From assembly GCF_026004075.1 (NCBI RefSeq), contig NZ_BPIK01000002.1, positions 310,001 to 374,000 of the forward strand: a stretch of 64,000 nucleotides of DNA, written 5' to 3'. This DNA is from Meiothermus sp. (GTDB lineage: Bacteria > Deinococcota > Deinococci > Deinococcales > Thermaceae). The notes beneath the pieces are model-generated. The model did not search any database. It was not told where the DNA came from and was given only the letters and a program-made list of their open reading frames with translations. The position numbers and the translations under genes were made by a program. Below, one piece after another: positions 1 through 8,007 of this stretch (the first letter of the stretch is position 1; each line of letters starts with the position of its first letter).

Positions 1-1608
1 GCCCACCAGCACCCCCGGCGCACCGGCCAGCAAAGGGCGCAGGTCGTCTTTGGCCTCGGCGGTGTAGCGGTAGCGGGGTAGGGTGGGCAGGTACCGCTCC
101 AGGGCCTCCACAAGCCACTCCACCCCCGGCCCTCTGGGGTCGAAAACGTCGGACTGGCAGCCAGGGCATAGCCCGGGTGCTTTCTCTTCGTGGCCGCACT
201 GGTGGCACTGCAAGAGGCCCAGCCGTCCGCTTTTGTGGTAGCGCAGGGGTAGGGCGCAGTTGGGGCACATGGCCTTCCAGTCGCACTGCTTACAGCGCAG
301 CACCGCGCTATAGCCTCGCCGGGCCGAGAGCACAATGGCCTGGCGCTTTTTCTCCTGCACCTGCTGCAACAGGGCAATGGCAGCGCCCGTAAGGGGCCAG
401 CCCCGCTCCTGGCGCAGATCCAGCAGGTGCAGCCGCGGGTGGGGCGGGGGTAGCAGGTAGGATGGTTCGCCCCAGACCTCCAGGCTGTTGACGCTCGAGC
501 AGTAGTGGATGGGCACCCCCAGGCCCTGGGCCCGCAGCCGGGCCAGCCGGGGCACGAAGGCCCTCGAGCCCCCCGGAAGCTTGTAGGCCTCGGCGGCCTC
601 CTCCACCACCACGATGCGTTCCCAGTTGAGCGGAAGCAAGAGCCCCTGATAGGTTGCCAGCACCCACCGGGCCGCCCCTTGCACAAGCCTCCCCCACACC
701 AAGCGGCGCTCCTCGGCTTTCATCTCGCCGTGTAAAACGGCGGCCTCGGGGAAGAAGGGCTGGCATTTTTTGAGCAGCGAGACCTCGGGGAAGAGCACCA
801 GGGCCGGGCCCTCTTGCACCAGGCCCGCCAGGGCCCGCAGGCGCTCCAGCAGCCGCCCCCCTTGCAGCCGCACTGGCCGCAGGGGTAGCTCCAGGGGCTC
901 GAGCGGCCGTGTTGCAACAGCCTCGGGGGCTGGCGTCACCTCCACAAACCCGATATAGCCCTTCTCCACAAGGCCCTTTACCACCCCCACCCCCACCCCG
1001 GCGGCTCGAGCCAGCGCCGCCATGCTCTCCACCTGGCGCAGGTCGCGCAGGGCGTACCAGGCCGCTTTGGCCTTCTCGCTCAGCTTTTCCGAGGGCTCAC
1101 GCAGCACCATCAGGGCCTGGGCCAGGGTGCGCCGCTCGGCCACCTCTTCCTGCAAAACCCCGGCCTCGCGCAGCAAATCCAGCAGTTTGGGGTCAAAGCC
1201 CTGGGCTTCCTGCCAGCCTTCGGCCAGGGCTTCCAGGCCCCTGGGCAGCACCGCGGGGTCGGCCCCGGGCACAAGCCGCACCCGGTGGGTAAGGGGGGGC
1301 TCGAGAAAAGGCAGCAAATCATTGAGCAACGTGCCCACCGGACAGAAGCTATCGCGGGCGGCCACTTGCAGAAACTCGAGGGCCGAAGGATTAAGCCAGG
1401 GCCGCGCATCGAGGTAGGCCAGAGCCTCACGCAAGGTAAAGGCCTTCTGGGGGCTCTCCTCACGCCCCACCACCACCCCCACCCGCAGCTCGCCGCGCCA
1501 GGGCACCACCACCCGGTAGCCCTGCACCTCGGCTCGAGGGTCGGCGTGCGGGGGCAGGTACGACATCGGCTCCACCGGCAGGGGCAGGGCGACCTTCAAA
1601 ACCCACAT
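1..1608 (-). CDS. priA: Primosomal protein N' (PriA), N-terminal 536 residues, cut by window edge
   Basis: PriA reloads the replicative helicase at stalled forks. The frame starts at ATG 1608 (MWVLKVALPLPVEPMSYLPP) and runs off the left edge. It has the N-terminal 3'BD-like segment, a winged-helix stretch, a RecA-like core and the PriA zinc region (CKQCDWKAMCPNCALPL, then CHQCGHEEKAPGLCPGC). The RGY motif before the first zinc pair is kept. The Walker A segment that should read GxTGSGKT is replaced by LQGGRLLERL, and the DEEH box by VEEA, so ATP-driven unwinding looks lost. A Deinococcus radiodurans PriA has been described as a pseudohelicase, which fits. Family identity is firm; loss of helicase activity is inferred from the motifs. 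Confidence 0.92.
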   Translation of the reverse strand, partial: MWVLKVALPLPVEPMSYLPPHADPRAEVQGYRVVVPWRGELRVGVVVGREESPQKAFTLREALAYLDARPWLNPSALEFLQVAARDSFCPVGTLLNDLLPFLEPPLTHRVRLVPGADPAVLPRGLEALAEGWQEAQGFDPKLLDLLREAGVLQEEVAERRTLAQALMVLREPSEKLSEKAKAAWYALRDLRQVESMAALARAAGVGVGVVKGLVEKGYIGFVEVTPAPEAVATRPLEPLELPLRPVRLQGGRLLERLRALAGLVQEGPALVLFPEVSLLKKCQPFFPEAAVLHGEMKAEERRLVWGRLVQGAARWVLATYQGLLLPLNWERIVVVEEAAEAYKLPGGSRAFVPRLARLRAQGLGVPIHYCSSVNSLEVWGEPSYLLPPPHPRLHLLDLRQERGWPLTGAAIALLQQVQEKKRQAIVLSARRGYSAVLRCKQCDWKAMCPNCALPLRYHKSGRLGLLQCHQCGHEEKAPGLCPGCQSDVFDPRGPGVEWLVEALERYLPTLPRYRYTAEAKDDLRPLLAGAPGVLVG

Positions 1609-1697
1609 CCCGCTCAGATTACCCGAGGGCGCAGGGCGGATTGCACCCCCCAAACCCCCATTACTCCGGAGAAGTTCGTCGTGCAACCACCCGGCCG

Positions 1698-2633
1698 CTA
1701 GGCCCTGGGCATCCCAGCCAGGCTTTGCAGGGGCCGCCGGTGGCTTCGATACAGCAGCTCCTGGGCCTGGCGCAGGGCCTCCTCCAGGGTCAGGCCGTTG
1801 CAGGCCACCCAGACCACTCGGGCGTTGGGGAAGCGTCGGCTCAGGCGCTCGGTCAGCTCGTGCCCGCTCACCAGCCCGATGTGCAGCCCACAAAACAGAT
1901 GGTCGCCCATGTGGTACAGCCCGTCCCCCTGCTGTACGGCTTCGCGCATGATATGCCCCAGTTCCTGCAAAAGCTGGGGATTTTGCTGGACATCTGGGAG
2001 CAGCCAGTAGGAGAACAGGAGCGGCTGGTCGCTGCGGCTAGCCAGGGCCTGGTAGCGTTCGTAGTCGACCTCGAGGGCCAGGCGGGTGCTCAGGCCGGTC
2101 TGGCGATCGAAAAGGGCCACCTGGGATAGCTCCTGCTGGGTTGCCTCGAGCCTGCGGATGGCCCTGAAAACCGCCCATCCCACCAATCCCCCCAGGGCCC
2201 ACAAAGGCCACACCGCCCAGTACGGCCCTGCCTCGGGGTGGGGCATCAGCGCCACCAGGAAGATCAGGCCCCCCACCATGACCCACGGCCCACCAAACAA
2301 CGCCAGCACCGTCAGGAACAGGGTAGCCAGCGTGGCGCTAGCATAAAGCACAAGCTCCCGATTCCAGCCGGGCATCACCGCCCCCGGTTGTTGTAGGGCC
2401 CAGATGAGCAACCCCAGGGCCATCCCCAGGTGAACCATCAGCGCCCCCTGCGGGTATCGCTCGGACAGCGGGAAAATTATCAGGGTGACCGTAAGGTAGG
2501 CCATTGCAATCATTTTGATGGCATCGGCACCAATCCCTAGCTGGATCAGCGCCAAAGCGCCCCCACCAAATAGGGCGGTACGCCAATACAAGCTGTGAAA
2601 CCAGGCCCCAACCGGCTCAGGCAGATGCGGCAT
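1698..2633 (-). CDS. Membrane protein with degenerate GGDEF-like domain
   Basis: The N-terminal ~150 residues form about five or six hydrophobic segments. They are followed by a linker and a cytoplasmic domain that opens with DRQTGLSTRLALEVDYER, the usual entry of GGDEF diguanylate cyclase domains (D-x-LTGLxNR). No GGDEF active-site signature follows, so the domain is probably catalytically dead or a sensor. I start at the ATG at 2633 because a TACAAT -10 box lies 7 nt upstream on the minus strand; an ATG three codons earlier (2642) overlaps that box. It is divergent from the MFS gene. The signalling role is an inference. Confidence 0.72.
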   Translation of the reverse strand: MPHLPEPVGAWFHSLYWRTALFGGGALALIQLGIGADAIKMIAMAYLTVTLIIFPLSERYPQGALMVHLGMALGLLIWALQQPGAVMPGWNRELVLYASATLATLFLTVLALFGGPWVMVGGLIFLVALMPHPEAGPYWAVWPLWALGGLVGWAVFRAIRRLEATQQELSQVALFDRQTGLSTRLALEVDYERYQALASRSDQPLLFSYWLLPDVQQNPQLLQELGHIMREAVQQGDGLYHMGDHLFCGLHIGLVSGHELTERLSRRFPNARVVWVACNGLTLEEALRQAQELLYRSHRRPLQSLAGMPRA

Positions 2634-2743
2634 AGGGGCCATTGTAAAAAAGCCCTCCGCCCTGGGGGGCCAAAATAGCCATAATTCCTTAGATTGGCGT
2701 TACGCGATACCTCGAGCAGGAGCCCACCCGATATGCTTTGGAT

Positions 2744-3802
2744 GTGGGCGGGGCCTTGATTCCAGCGGGTGTTCTCATCTACGTGGCCCTGTACTCGGTA
2801 GTGCCGATGCTGCCCGGCCTGGAGCGCCTGTTTGGTACCGCCCCCGGCAGCACTCACCTGGGTATTAGCCTGCCCTTTCTGGTACTGGTGCTGCTCTCGC
2901 CCCTGGTGCCGCGGATTCGCTTGCCGGTGGGCCTGGTAATGGGCGGCGGGCTATTGGGGGTGGGTTTGTTTGGTGTGCTGGCCGGGCTGGCACCCAACCT
3001 GGAAATCTGGACGCTCTGTCGAGCCCTGCAGGGTGCTTTTGCAGCAGCCGTGCCTGGGCTTTCGCTGGCCTTACTACCCAAGCTGTACCCTGGCAAGCAC
3101 GCCCAGATGGCGGGGTTTTGGGTAGCTGGCAACGTCTTGGGTGGAGGTCTGGGACGGGGGTTGGGGGGCCTGTTTGCCGAGTGGTGGGGCGAGCGCTGGG
3201 CCATCGTCTTTCTGGCCCTTCCAGTTGCCATCGTCGCTCTGGCCGTGCTGCGCGCCCGCGACTACCTGGCCCTACCGCCCCCCCAGTACACCCTGAGGGC
3301 CTGGCCCTTATACACACTGGGATTTGCCCTCTTGTTCATCAACTTTTTTGTAGCCAACCTGCTACCCTACCGCCTCGAGGCCCTGGGTTTGTCGCAGGCC
3401 CAGATTGGGGGGATATTTTTCGCCTACCTGGCCGGCATTCCCGGCAGCGCCCTGGCTGGTGTACTGGTCAAACGGCTGGGTGAGGTGCGGGCCTTCCGGC
3501 TGGCCTTTGGCGTGGTCAGCCTGGGCCTGCTGGCGCAGTTACCCGACCTGCCCTTGTGGATTCTGGTGGGCTTTGTGATCATGATGGCCGGCATCTTCAC
3601 CGCCCAGGCCATCGCCGGTGGGGTCTCGGGGCGGGGCGGGAGTGGGGTGAGCGGCACCTATGTGGCGGCGTTCTACCTGGGTGGGACGGTAGCCGGCCTG
3701 GTATATCCACCCTTCATCGGGCAAAGCCCCCTGTGGGGCCTCGAGGTGGCCCTGGGGGTCTCGCTGCTGGCGGTGTTGCTAGCCGGACGGGCCCTGCGCT
3801 GA
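2744..3802 (+). CDS. Major facilitator superfamily transporter
   Basis: About 350 residues, almost all hydrophobic, with roughly ten or eleven membrane segments. Basic residues lie in the loop after helix 2 and a central cytoplasmic loop separates two halves (RARDYLALPPPQYTLRAWPLY), the MFS layout. It is short for the family (usually ~400 residues, 12 helices). TATGCT at 2732-2737 followed 6 nt later by an in-frame GTG suggests a leaderless start at 2744; an in-frame TTG at 2738 is the alternative. The substrate cannot be read from sequence. It converges on the hydrolase gene that ends at 3809. Confidence 0.78.
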   Translation: MGGALIPAGVLIYVALYSVVPMLPGLERLFGTAPGSTHLGISLPFLVLVLLSPLVPRIRLPVGLVMGGGLLGVGLFGVLAGLAPNLEIWTLCRALQGAFAAAVPGLSLALLPKLYPGKHAQMAGFWVAGNVLGGGLGRGLGGLFAEWWGERWAIVFLALPVAIVALAVLRARDYLALPPPQYTLRAWPLYTLGFALLFINFFVANLLPYRLEALGLSQAQIGGIFFAYLAGIPGSALAGVLVKRLGEVRAFRLAFGVVSLGLLAQLPDLPLWILVGFVIMMAGIFTAQAIAGGVSGRGGSGVSGTYVAAFYLGGTVAGLVYPPFIGQSPLWGLEVALGVSLLAVLLAGRALR

Positions 3803-3808
3803 TCCGGT

Positions 3809-4423
3809 TCAGCCCGCCAGGTAAGGGTTACTCGCCAGCTCCTCTGCGAGGGTAGTGGTGGGGCCATGCCCGGGGTAGACCACCGTTTCGGGCGGCAGTT
3901 GGGCGATTCGCTGGAGCGAGGCCAACAACGCCTGGGGGTCGCTGCCCGGCAGGTCGTAGCGGCCAATGCTCCCACGGAAGAGCACATCGCCGCTCACCAG
4001 GTAGCCGGGCCGGTAGAAGCCCACATGCCCCGGCGCGTGGCCGGGTAGAAACAGCACCTCGAGGCCCAGGCCAAAGTCCAGGGTCTGCCCTTCGGCCAGG
4101 GGCTCGATGGGTTCGGGCGGCTGGGGAATGGAGAGACCCCAGCGGGCCGCACTCAAAGCTGCGCTGCGGTAGAGCGGCAGGTCGGCCGGGTGCAGGTAAA
4201 CCGGTAGCTGCAAAGCTTCTACCAGCGGGGCCACCGCCCCCACGTGATCGAAGTGCGCATGGGTGAGCAAAATCGCCTCCGGCTTTAAACCCACCCGCCG
4301 CACCTCGGTCAGAATGCGCCCGGGCTCGTCGCCAGGGTCTACAATTACCCCCCGTCCATCCTCGCCTACCAGCAGGTAGGTGTTTTCCTGCAAAGGGCCT
4401 ACAGCCAAGCCATACACCTTCAT
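3809..4423 (-). CDS. Metallo-beta-lactamase-fold hydrolase, glyoxalase II-like
   Basis: A 204-residue protein with the binuclear-metal signature THAHFDHVG near residue 54 and further metal-ligand positions in PGHAPGHVGF and VYPGHGPTT. The N-terminus MKVYGLAVGPLQENTYLLVGED is typical of short hydroxyacylglutathione-hydrolase-like proteins. It lies head to tail with a tandem rhodanese, a pairing often linked to sulfur or persulfide handling, so a persulfide-dioxygenase-like or thioester hydrolase role is possible. Substrate unassigned. Confidence 0.82.
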   Translation of the reverse strand: MKVYGLAVGPLQENTYLLVGEDGRGVIVDPGDEPGRILTEVRRVGLKPEAILLTHAHFDHVGAVAPLVEALQLPVYLHPADLPLYRSAALSAARWGLSIPQPPEPIEPLAEGQTLDFGLGLEVLFLPGHAPGHVGFYRPGYLVSGDVLFRGSIGRYDLPGSDPQALLASLQRIAQLPPETVVYPGHGPTTTLAEELASNPYLAG

Positions 4424-4458
4424 GCCCTACAGCCTACAGGCAAATTCTGGCGAGGGCC

Positions 4459-5145
4459 TCAGGAACGTTCTACCGGCAGGTCGGCCTCGGCCTCCCACTC
4501 GAGCATGCTGCCCAGGTAGTTGCGGGCCTGCACCCCCTGCTGGCGTAGGAGCCAGAAGGCGCTGGCGCTGCGCGCGCCGCTGCGGCAGTGCACCCCCACC
4601 GCTTGGCCGGGCAAAAGGCCCAGGGCCCCAGCGTTGTCCAGTCCAAAAGCGCCCAGGGGGATGTTTTTGGCCCCGGGAATCCGGGCGGTGGCAAACTCGT
4701 GGGGTTCGCGCACATCCAGCAACGGATACGGCAGTCCGGCCAGGATTTCGTCGGCGGTGAGCAGGATCTCGCGGTTGAGCTGGGCCCAGGGCTCACCGGC
4801 CACCGGCTGGGCTGGGGGCTGCTGGGTGGCTCGAGACTCCCACCCCTGCGGCCACAGGTACACCTCCAGCCCCCCCAAGGCCAGCATGAAAGCGGTTTTG
4901 GTCAGGCGGGTGTTGAGTCCCATATCGTAGACCACCACCGGGCGGTGGGGGCCTGCCCCGATGCGGCCGTTGAGCTCGGCCAGGGCTTGCTCGAGCTGTT
5001 CTAGCTCTTGCTCGCTGCGCAAGCGCCCGCGGAAGCCCGACAGGTCGAGGTTAATGGCGCCCTCGAGGTGGCCCTGTGCGTACTCGGCCGGGGAGCGGCT
5101 GTCGATGAGCAGGGCGTGGGCAGGGGGATCAGTGGAGATAATCAT
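4459..5145 (-). CDS. Tandem-domain rhodanese (sulfurtransferase)
   Basis: 228 residues with two rhodanese modules. The first (LLIDSRSPAEYAQGHLEGAINLDL) ends at VVVYDMGLNTRLTK, where the catalytic cysteine is replaced by Asp. The second (LLDVREPHEFATARIPGAKNIPL) ends in the active loop VHCRSGARSAS with Cys present. This inactive-plus-active layout is the norm for thiosulfate or 3-mercaptopyruvate sulfurtransferases. The start is ATG 5145, preceded by GAAAGG and a TACAAT box. It is divergent from the GNAT gene and followed 35 nt later by the metallo-hydrolase. Confidence 0.85.
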   Translation of the reverse strand: MIISTDPPAHALLIDSRSPAEYAQGHLEGAINLDLSGFRGRLRSEQELEQLEQALAELNGRIGAGPHRPVVVYDMGLNTRLTKTAFMLALGGLEVYLWPQGWESRATQQPPAQPVAGEPWAQLNREILLTADEILAGLPYPLLDVREPHEFATARIPGAKNIPLGAFGLDNAGALGLLPGQAVGVHCRSGARSASAFWLLRQQGVQARNYLGSMLEWEAEADLPVERS

Positions 5146-5153
5146 CCTTTCAG

Positions 5154-5183
5154 ATTGTACCGGGCCGGCCCCCTGTTTATGCT
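5154..5183. promoter_or_regulatory. Overlapping divergent promoters of the rhodanese and GNAT genes
   Basis: On the plus strand TTGTAC (5155-5160), a 17-nt spacer and TATGCT (5178-5183) stand 7 nt before the GNAT ATG at 5191, a leaderless arrangement. On the minus strand the same bases read TACAAT (5159-5154), 8 nt before the rhodanese ATG. The -35 box of one gene therefore is the -10 box of the other, so the two promoters should be mutually exclusive. Confidence 0.6.
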
Positions 5184-5190
5184 GAAAAGC

Positions 5191-5778
5191 ATGAACCTGC
5201 GCGTGGATGTTTTCTCCGGTGCCGAGGTGGCCCCCTTCATCCCCGAGCTGGCCCGCCTGCGCATGGCGGTTTTTCGGGAGTGGCCCTATCTGTACGAGGG
5301 GAGCCTCGAGTACGAGACGCACTACCTAGCCAAGTTTATGAACCTCCCCGAGAGCACCCTGGTGGTGGTGCGGGACGGTGAGCGGGTGGTAGGGGCCTCC
5401 ACCGCCCTGCCCCTCGCGCAGGCCGAGGCCGAGTTCCAGGAGCCCTTCATAAAGGCCGGGCTGAATCCCCAGGCCTGGTACTACTTCGGGGAATCGGTGC
5501 TGGAGCCGGCGTACCGGGGCCGGGGGCTGGGGGTGGCCTTTTTTCATCACCGGGAAGCACGGGCCCTGCAGCTCGGCTACCGCCAGGTCGCTTTTTGTGC
5601 GGTGGAGCGCCCCGCGCATTACCCCCTCAAGCCCTCCGATTACGTGCCGCTGGATGCCTTCTGGCAGCGGCGGGGGTTTACCAAGCGCCCCGACCTGGTG
5701 TGCTATTTCACCTGGCGCGACTTAGACCAGCCTCAGGAGACCCCCAAGCCCCTGGTCTTCTGGGTGAAGCACTTCTAA
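5191..5778 (+). CDS. GNAT-family N-acetyltransferase
   Basis: 195 residues. The acetyl-CoA-binding motif A is visible as SVLEPAYRGRGLGVAFFHHREARA (Q/RxxGxG/A type), preceded by a beta-strand VVRDGERVVGASTAL and followed by a C-terminal FWQRRGF element typical of the fold. The start at 5191 follows a TATGCT box by 7 nt; an ATG four codons upstream (5179) overlaps that box and is rejected. The acceptor substrate is unknown. Confidence 0.8.
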   Translation: MNLRVDVFSGAEVAPFIPELARLRMAVFREWPYLYEGSLEYETHYLAKFMNLPESTLVVVRDGERVVGASTALPLAQAEAEFQEPFIKAGLNPQAWYYFGESVLEPAYRGRGLGVAFFHHREARALQLGYRQVAFCAVERPAHYPLKPSDYVPLDAFWQRRGFTKRPDLVCYFTWRDLDQPQETPKPLVFWVKHF

Positions 5779-6054
5779 TGGAAACCGCATGAATTGACAA
5801 CCGTTTCACATTTGAGTTTTTGAAAAATATCCTGTCTCAAACGGATAAAACTTGCGTATCCCCTTGAGAAACATTCAGATACCCACAGAGTTATCCACAG
5901 GTAGAGCCGGGTTATCCACAGAGTTATCCACAGGCCCGTCTTTTTTATGAGAAAAAAATGAATCAAAGCCTAAGGGCCGTCTGAATTTTCCTAGGCCCTC
6001 CTTTCACTTGCTTTATAGCCCCAGCCTATAGCATGATGGGTATACGGGTTGCAT
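5779..6054. other. AT-rich intergenic region with three perfect DnaA boxes
   Basis: TTATCCACA occurs three times in the same orientation at 5891-5899, 5912-5920 and 5924-5932. Weaker TATCC words (5828, 5858) and the reverse of TTATCCGT (around 5840) lie just before. The boxes are flanked by A/T-rich stretches (5800-5880 and 5939-5965) in an otherwise GC-rich sequence. This resembles part of a bacterial origin or a DnaA-titrating or DnaA-regulated site. No dnaA or dnaN gene is in the window, so assignment as oriC is not supported by context. No protein gene fits here. Confidence 0.6.
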
Positions 6055-6513
6055 ATGCCAGCCTCGGACGCCATTCACATTGAGCTGAAGCCATTTCTGC
6101 GCTTCGTAGCTGGCCTTTTGAACCGATGCCCCCGCTGGGTGGCCTCGCTAACCCCGGATCAGAAGCACCTCCTGGCCCAATCGCCCACAGGAACCCGGTA
6201 TGTCTTCCAGGCCTTCTCCCACCTCTCCGGTCTGGACAGCGCCTTGCAAGACGCACTAAGCGCCAAGCAAGCCCACCAGGCCGAGGGCGTCGTGCTAATT
6301 CTGCTCGACCAGCCCCAGGGCGCTTCGTTCGGCGAGCTGGCCCAGGCTCAGGGGGTGCAGCTTTGGACTTTGGCCGATGTGGACTATCTGGTCATGGCTG
6401 CCGACCTCGAGTCCAACGACCCCCTGGCCTACCTGGGCCTCGAGGTCTACCCGCCCAAAACCACCATCGCTCCCCCACCCACCACGGCTTCACAGCCCAC
6501 CCAGGGCTTTTGA
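6055..6513 (+). CDS. Hypothetical protein, 152 residues
   Basis: I do not recognise the family. The protein begins MPASDAIHIELKPFLRFVAGLL, has a soluble alpha/beta-looking core (GVVLILLDQPQGASFGELAQAQGV, then LWTLADVDYLVMAADL) and a Pro/Thr-rich tail. No signal peptide or membrane helix is evident. Codon use matches its neighbours. The ATG at 6055 is used; a TTG two codons earlier is possible. It lies between the DnaA-box region and ridA. Confidence 0.55.
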   Translation: MPASDAIHIELKPFLRFVAGLLNRCPRWVASLTPDQKHLLAQSPTGTRYVFQAFSHLSGLDSALQDALSAKQAHQAEGVVLILLDQPQGASFGELAQAQGVQLWTLADVDYLVMAADLESNDPLAYLGLEVYPPKTTIAPPPTTASQPTQGF

Positions 6514-6671
6514 GCTGTTCCTATACCAGGATTACCCCAACCGTTCCCCAAACTGGGCAGCGGTGTGGATTACTTTGTAGAGTCGCCGAAGCACAAGCTT
6601 GCGCTGGCGCGTCTTGTCTTTCTTTGGTGGGACAGCGCCGATTAAGTCGGCATGTGGTATAAGCTGTGGGT

Positions 6672-7049
6672 ATGAGTCAACAGCGCGTGCAAACCGATCA
6701 AGCCCCTCAGGCCATCGGCCCCTACAGCCAGGCCATCGTGGCCGGCGGGATGGTGTTTTGCTCGGGCCAGATTCCCCTTACCCCTTCCGGCGAGCTGGTC
6801 GCGGGGGATGTGGAGGCCCAGACCCATCAGGTCATGAAAAACCTGGGAGCGGTGCTCGAGGCCGCCGGAAGCTCGTATGCCAAGGTGGTGCAGACCACCT
6901 GCTACCTGGCCGATATGAACGACTTCCCGGCCTTCAACAAGGTCTACGCCGAGTACGTGCGCGAGCCCTTCCCGGCCCGGGCTACCGTGCAGGTGGCCCG
7001 CCTGCCCCGCGACGTGAAGGTGGAGGTGGCCTGCATCGCCCTGCTGTAG
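6672..7049 (+). CDS. ridA: RidA-family enamine/imine deaminase
   Basis: RidA hydrolyses reactive enamines and imines such as 2-aminoacrylate released by PLP enzymes. The 125-residue protein matches the family length and shows the signature region AIGPYSQAI near the N-terminus, the GGMVFCSGQIPLTP strand, and the C-terminal RATVQVARLPRDVKVEVACIAL that holds the carboxylate-binding Arg. The ATG at 6672 lies 6 nt after TAAGCT, a leaderless start. meaB starts 26 nt downstream. Confidence 0.93.
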   Translation: MSQQRVQTDQAPQAIGPYSQAIVAGGMVFCSGQIPLTPSGELVAGDVEAQTHQVMKNLGAVLEAAGSSYAKVVQTTCYLADMNDFPAFNKVYAEYVREPFPARATVQVARLPRDVKVEVACIALL

Positions 7050-7075
7050 GGGCCTGGCCGCGATACACTAACCCC

Positions 7076-8002
7076 ATGAGCCTCTACGAGCGCTTTCTGG
7101 CCCAGGACGTGCGGGCCCTGGCCCGGGCCATCACCCTGGTGGAGTCGGGCTATCCCGAAGGGCAGGCCCTGCTGCGGCAACTGCGCGGGCGCGGCCAGGC
7201 CAAAGTGGTGGGCCTGACCGGCAGCCCGGGAGCCGGCAAAAGCACCCTCACCGACCGGCTGATCGAGGAGGCCCGCAGGCGGGGCGAGCGGGTGGCGGTG
7301 CTGGCGGTGGATCCCAGCAGCCCCTTCACCGGCGGGGCCATCCTGGGCGACCGCATCCGCATGATGCGCCACCACCAGGACAAACAGGTCTACATCCGCT
7401 CGCTGGCCAGCCGGGGGGCTTTGGGCGGGCTGGCCGGGGCCACCGTGGCCAGCCTGGCCCTCCTGGAGGCCTTTGGCTTCGACCGCATCTTCGTGGAGAC
7501 GGTGGGGGTGGGGCAGAGCGAGGTGGACATCGCCCGCGTGGCCGACACCACCGTGCTGATTCTGACCCCTGCCGCCGGCGACGCGGTGCAGGCCTTCAAG
7601 GCCGGGGTGATGGAGATTGCCGACGTGTTTGTGGTTAACAAGTTCGACCTGCCGGGCGGCGAGCGCATCGTGCAGGAGCTTAAAACCACCCTGGAGCTGG
7701 CCGCCCCCCGCCCGGCGGGCTGGAAGCCACCCGTGCTCACCGCCATCGCTCCCAAGGCCGAGGGCATTGCGGAGCTGTTCGAGGCCCTCGAGGCTCACCA
7801 CCAGCACCTGCAACAACACAACCTGCTCGAGGCCGACCGGCTCGAGCGCGCCCGCTTCGAGGTGGAGAGCGTGATCCAGGAGTGGGGCCGCCGCAAAACC
7901 CGCGAAGGCCAGGCCCTCATCGCCCGGGTAGCCAGGGGCGAACTCACCCCCGAGGAGGCCGCCATGCAACTGCTGAGCGGGCCCCTGGGCGTTCAGGTCT
8001 AG
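7076..8002 (+). CDS. meaB: MeaB/ArgK-type GTPase chaperone of methylmalonyl-CoA mutase
   Basis: A G3E GTPase that protects and loads B12-dependent acyl-CoA mutases. The 308-residue protein shows Walker A GSPGAGKST (about residue 48), the switch region VDPSSPFTGGAILGDRIRM, the Walker B-like FVETVGVGQSE, and the NKFD base-recognition motif. The start ATG at 7076 follows TACACT by 6 nt. No mutase gene is visible in this window, so its partner must be elsewhere. Confidence 0.93.
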   Translation: MSLYERFLAQDVRALARAITLVESGYPEGQALLRQLRGRGQAKVVGLTGSPGAGKSTLTDRLIEEARRRGERVAVLAVDPSSPFTGGAILGDRIRMMRHHQDKQVYIRSLASRGALGGLAGATVASLALLEAFGFDRIFVETVGVGQSEVDIARVADTTVLILTPAAGDAVQAFKAGVMEIADVFVVNKFDLPGGERIVQELKTTLELAAPRPAGWKPPVLTAIAPKAEGIAELFEALEAHHQHLQQHNLLEADRLERARFEVESVIQEWGRRKTREGQALIARVARGELTPEEAAMQLLSGPLGVQV

Positions 8003-8007
8003 TTGCT

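Noticed and set aside
4459-5322. Longer rhodanese reading frame starting at 5322
   Set aside because: The extra 59 residues run through the divergent promoter and the GNAT coding region and do not resemble the family.
5775-5966. Small minus-strand frame with repeated LWITLW across the DnaA boxes
   Set aside because: The repetition comes from translating TTATCCACA copies; no ribosome site or plausible start.
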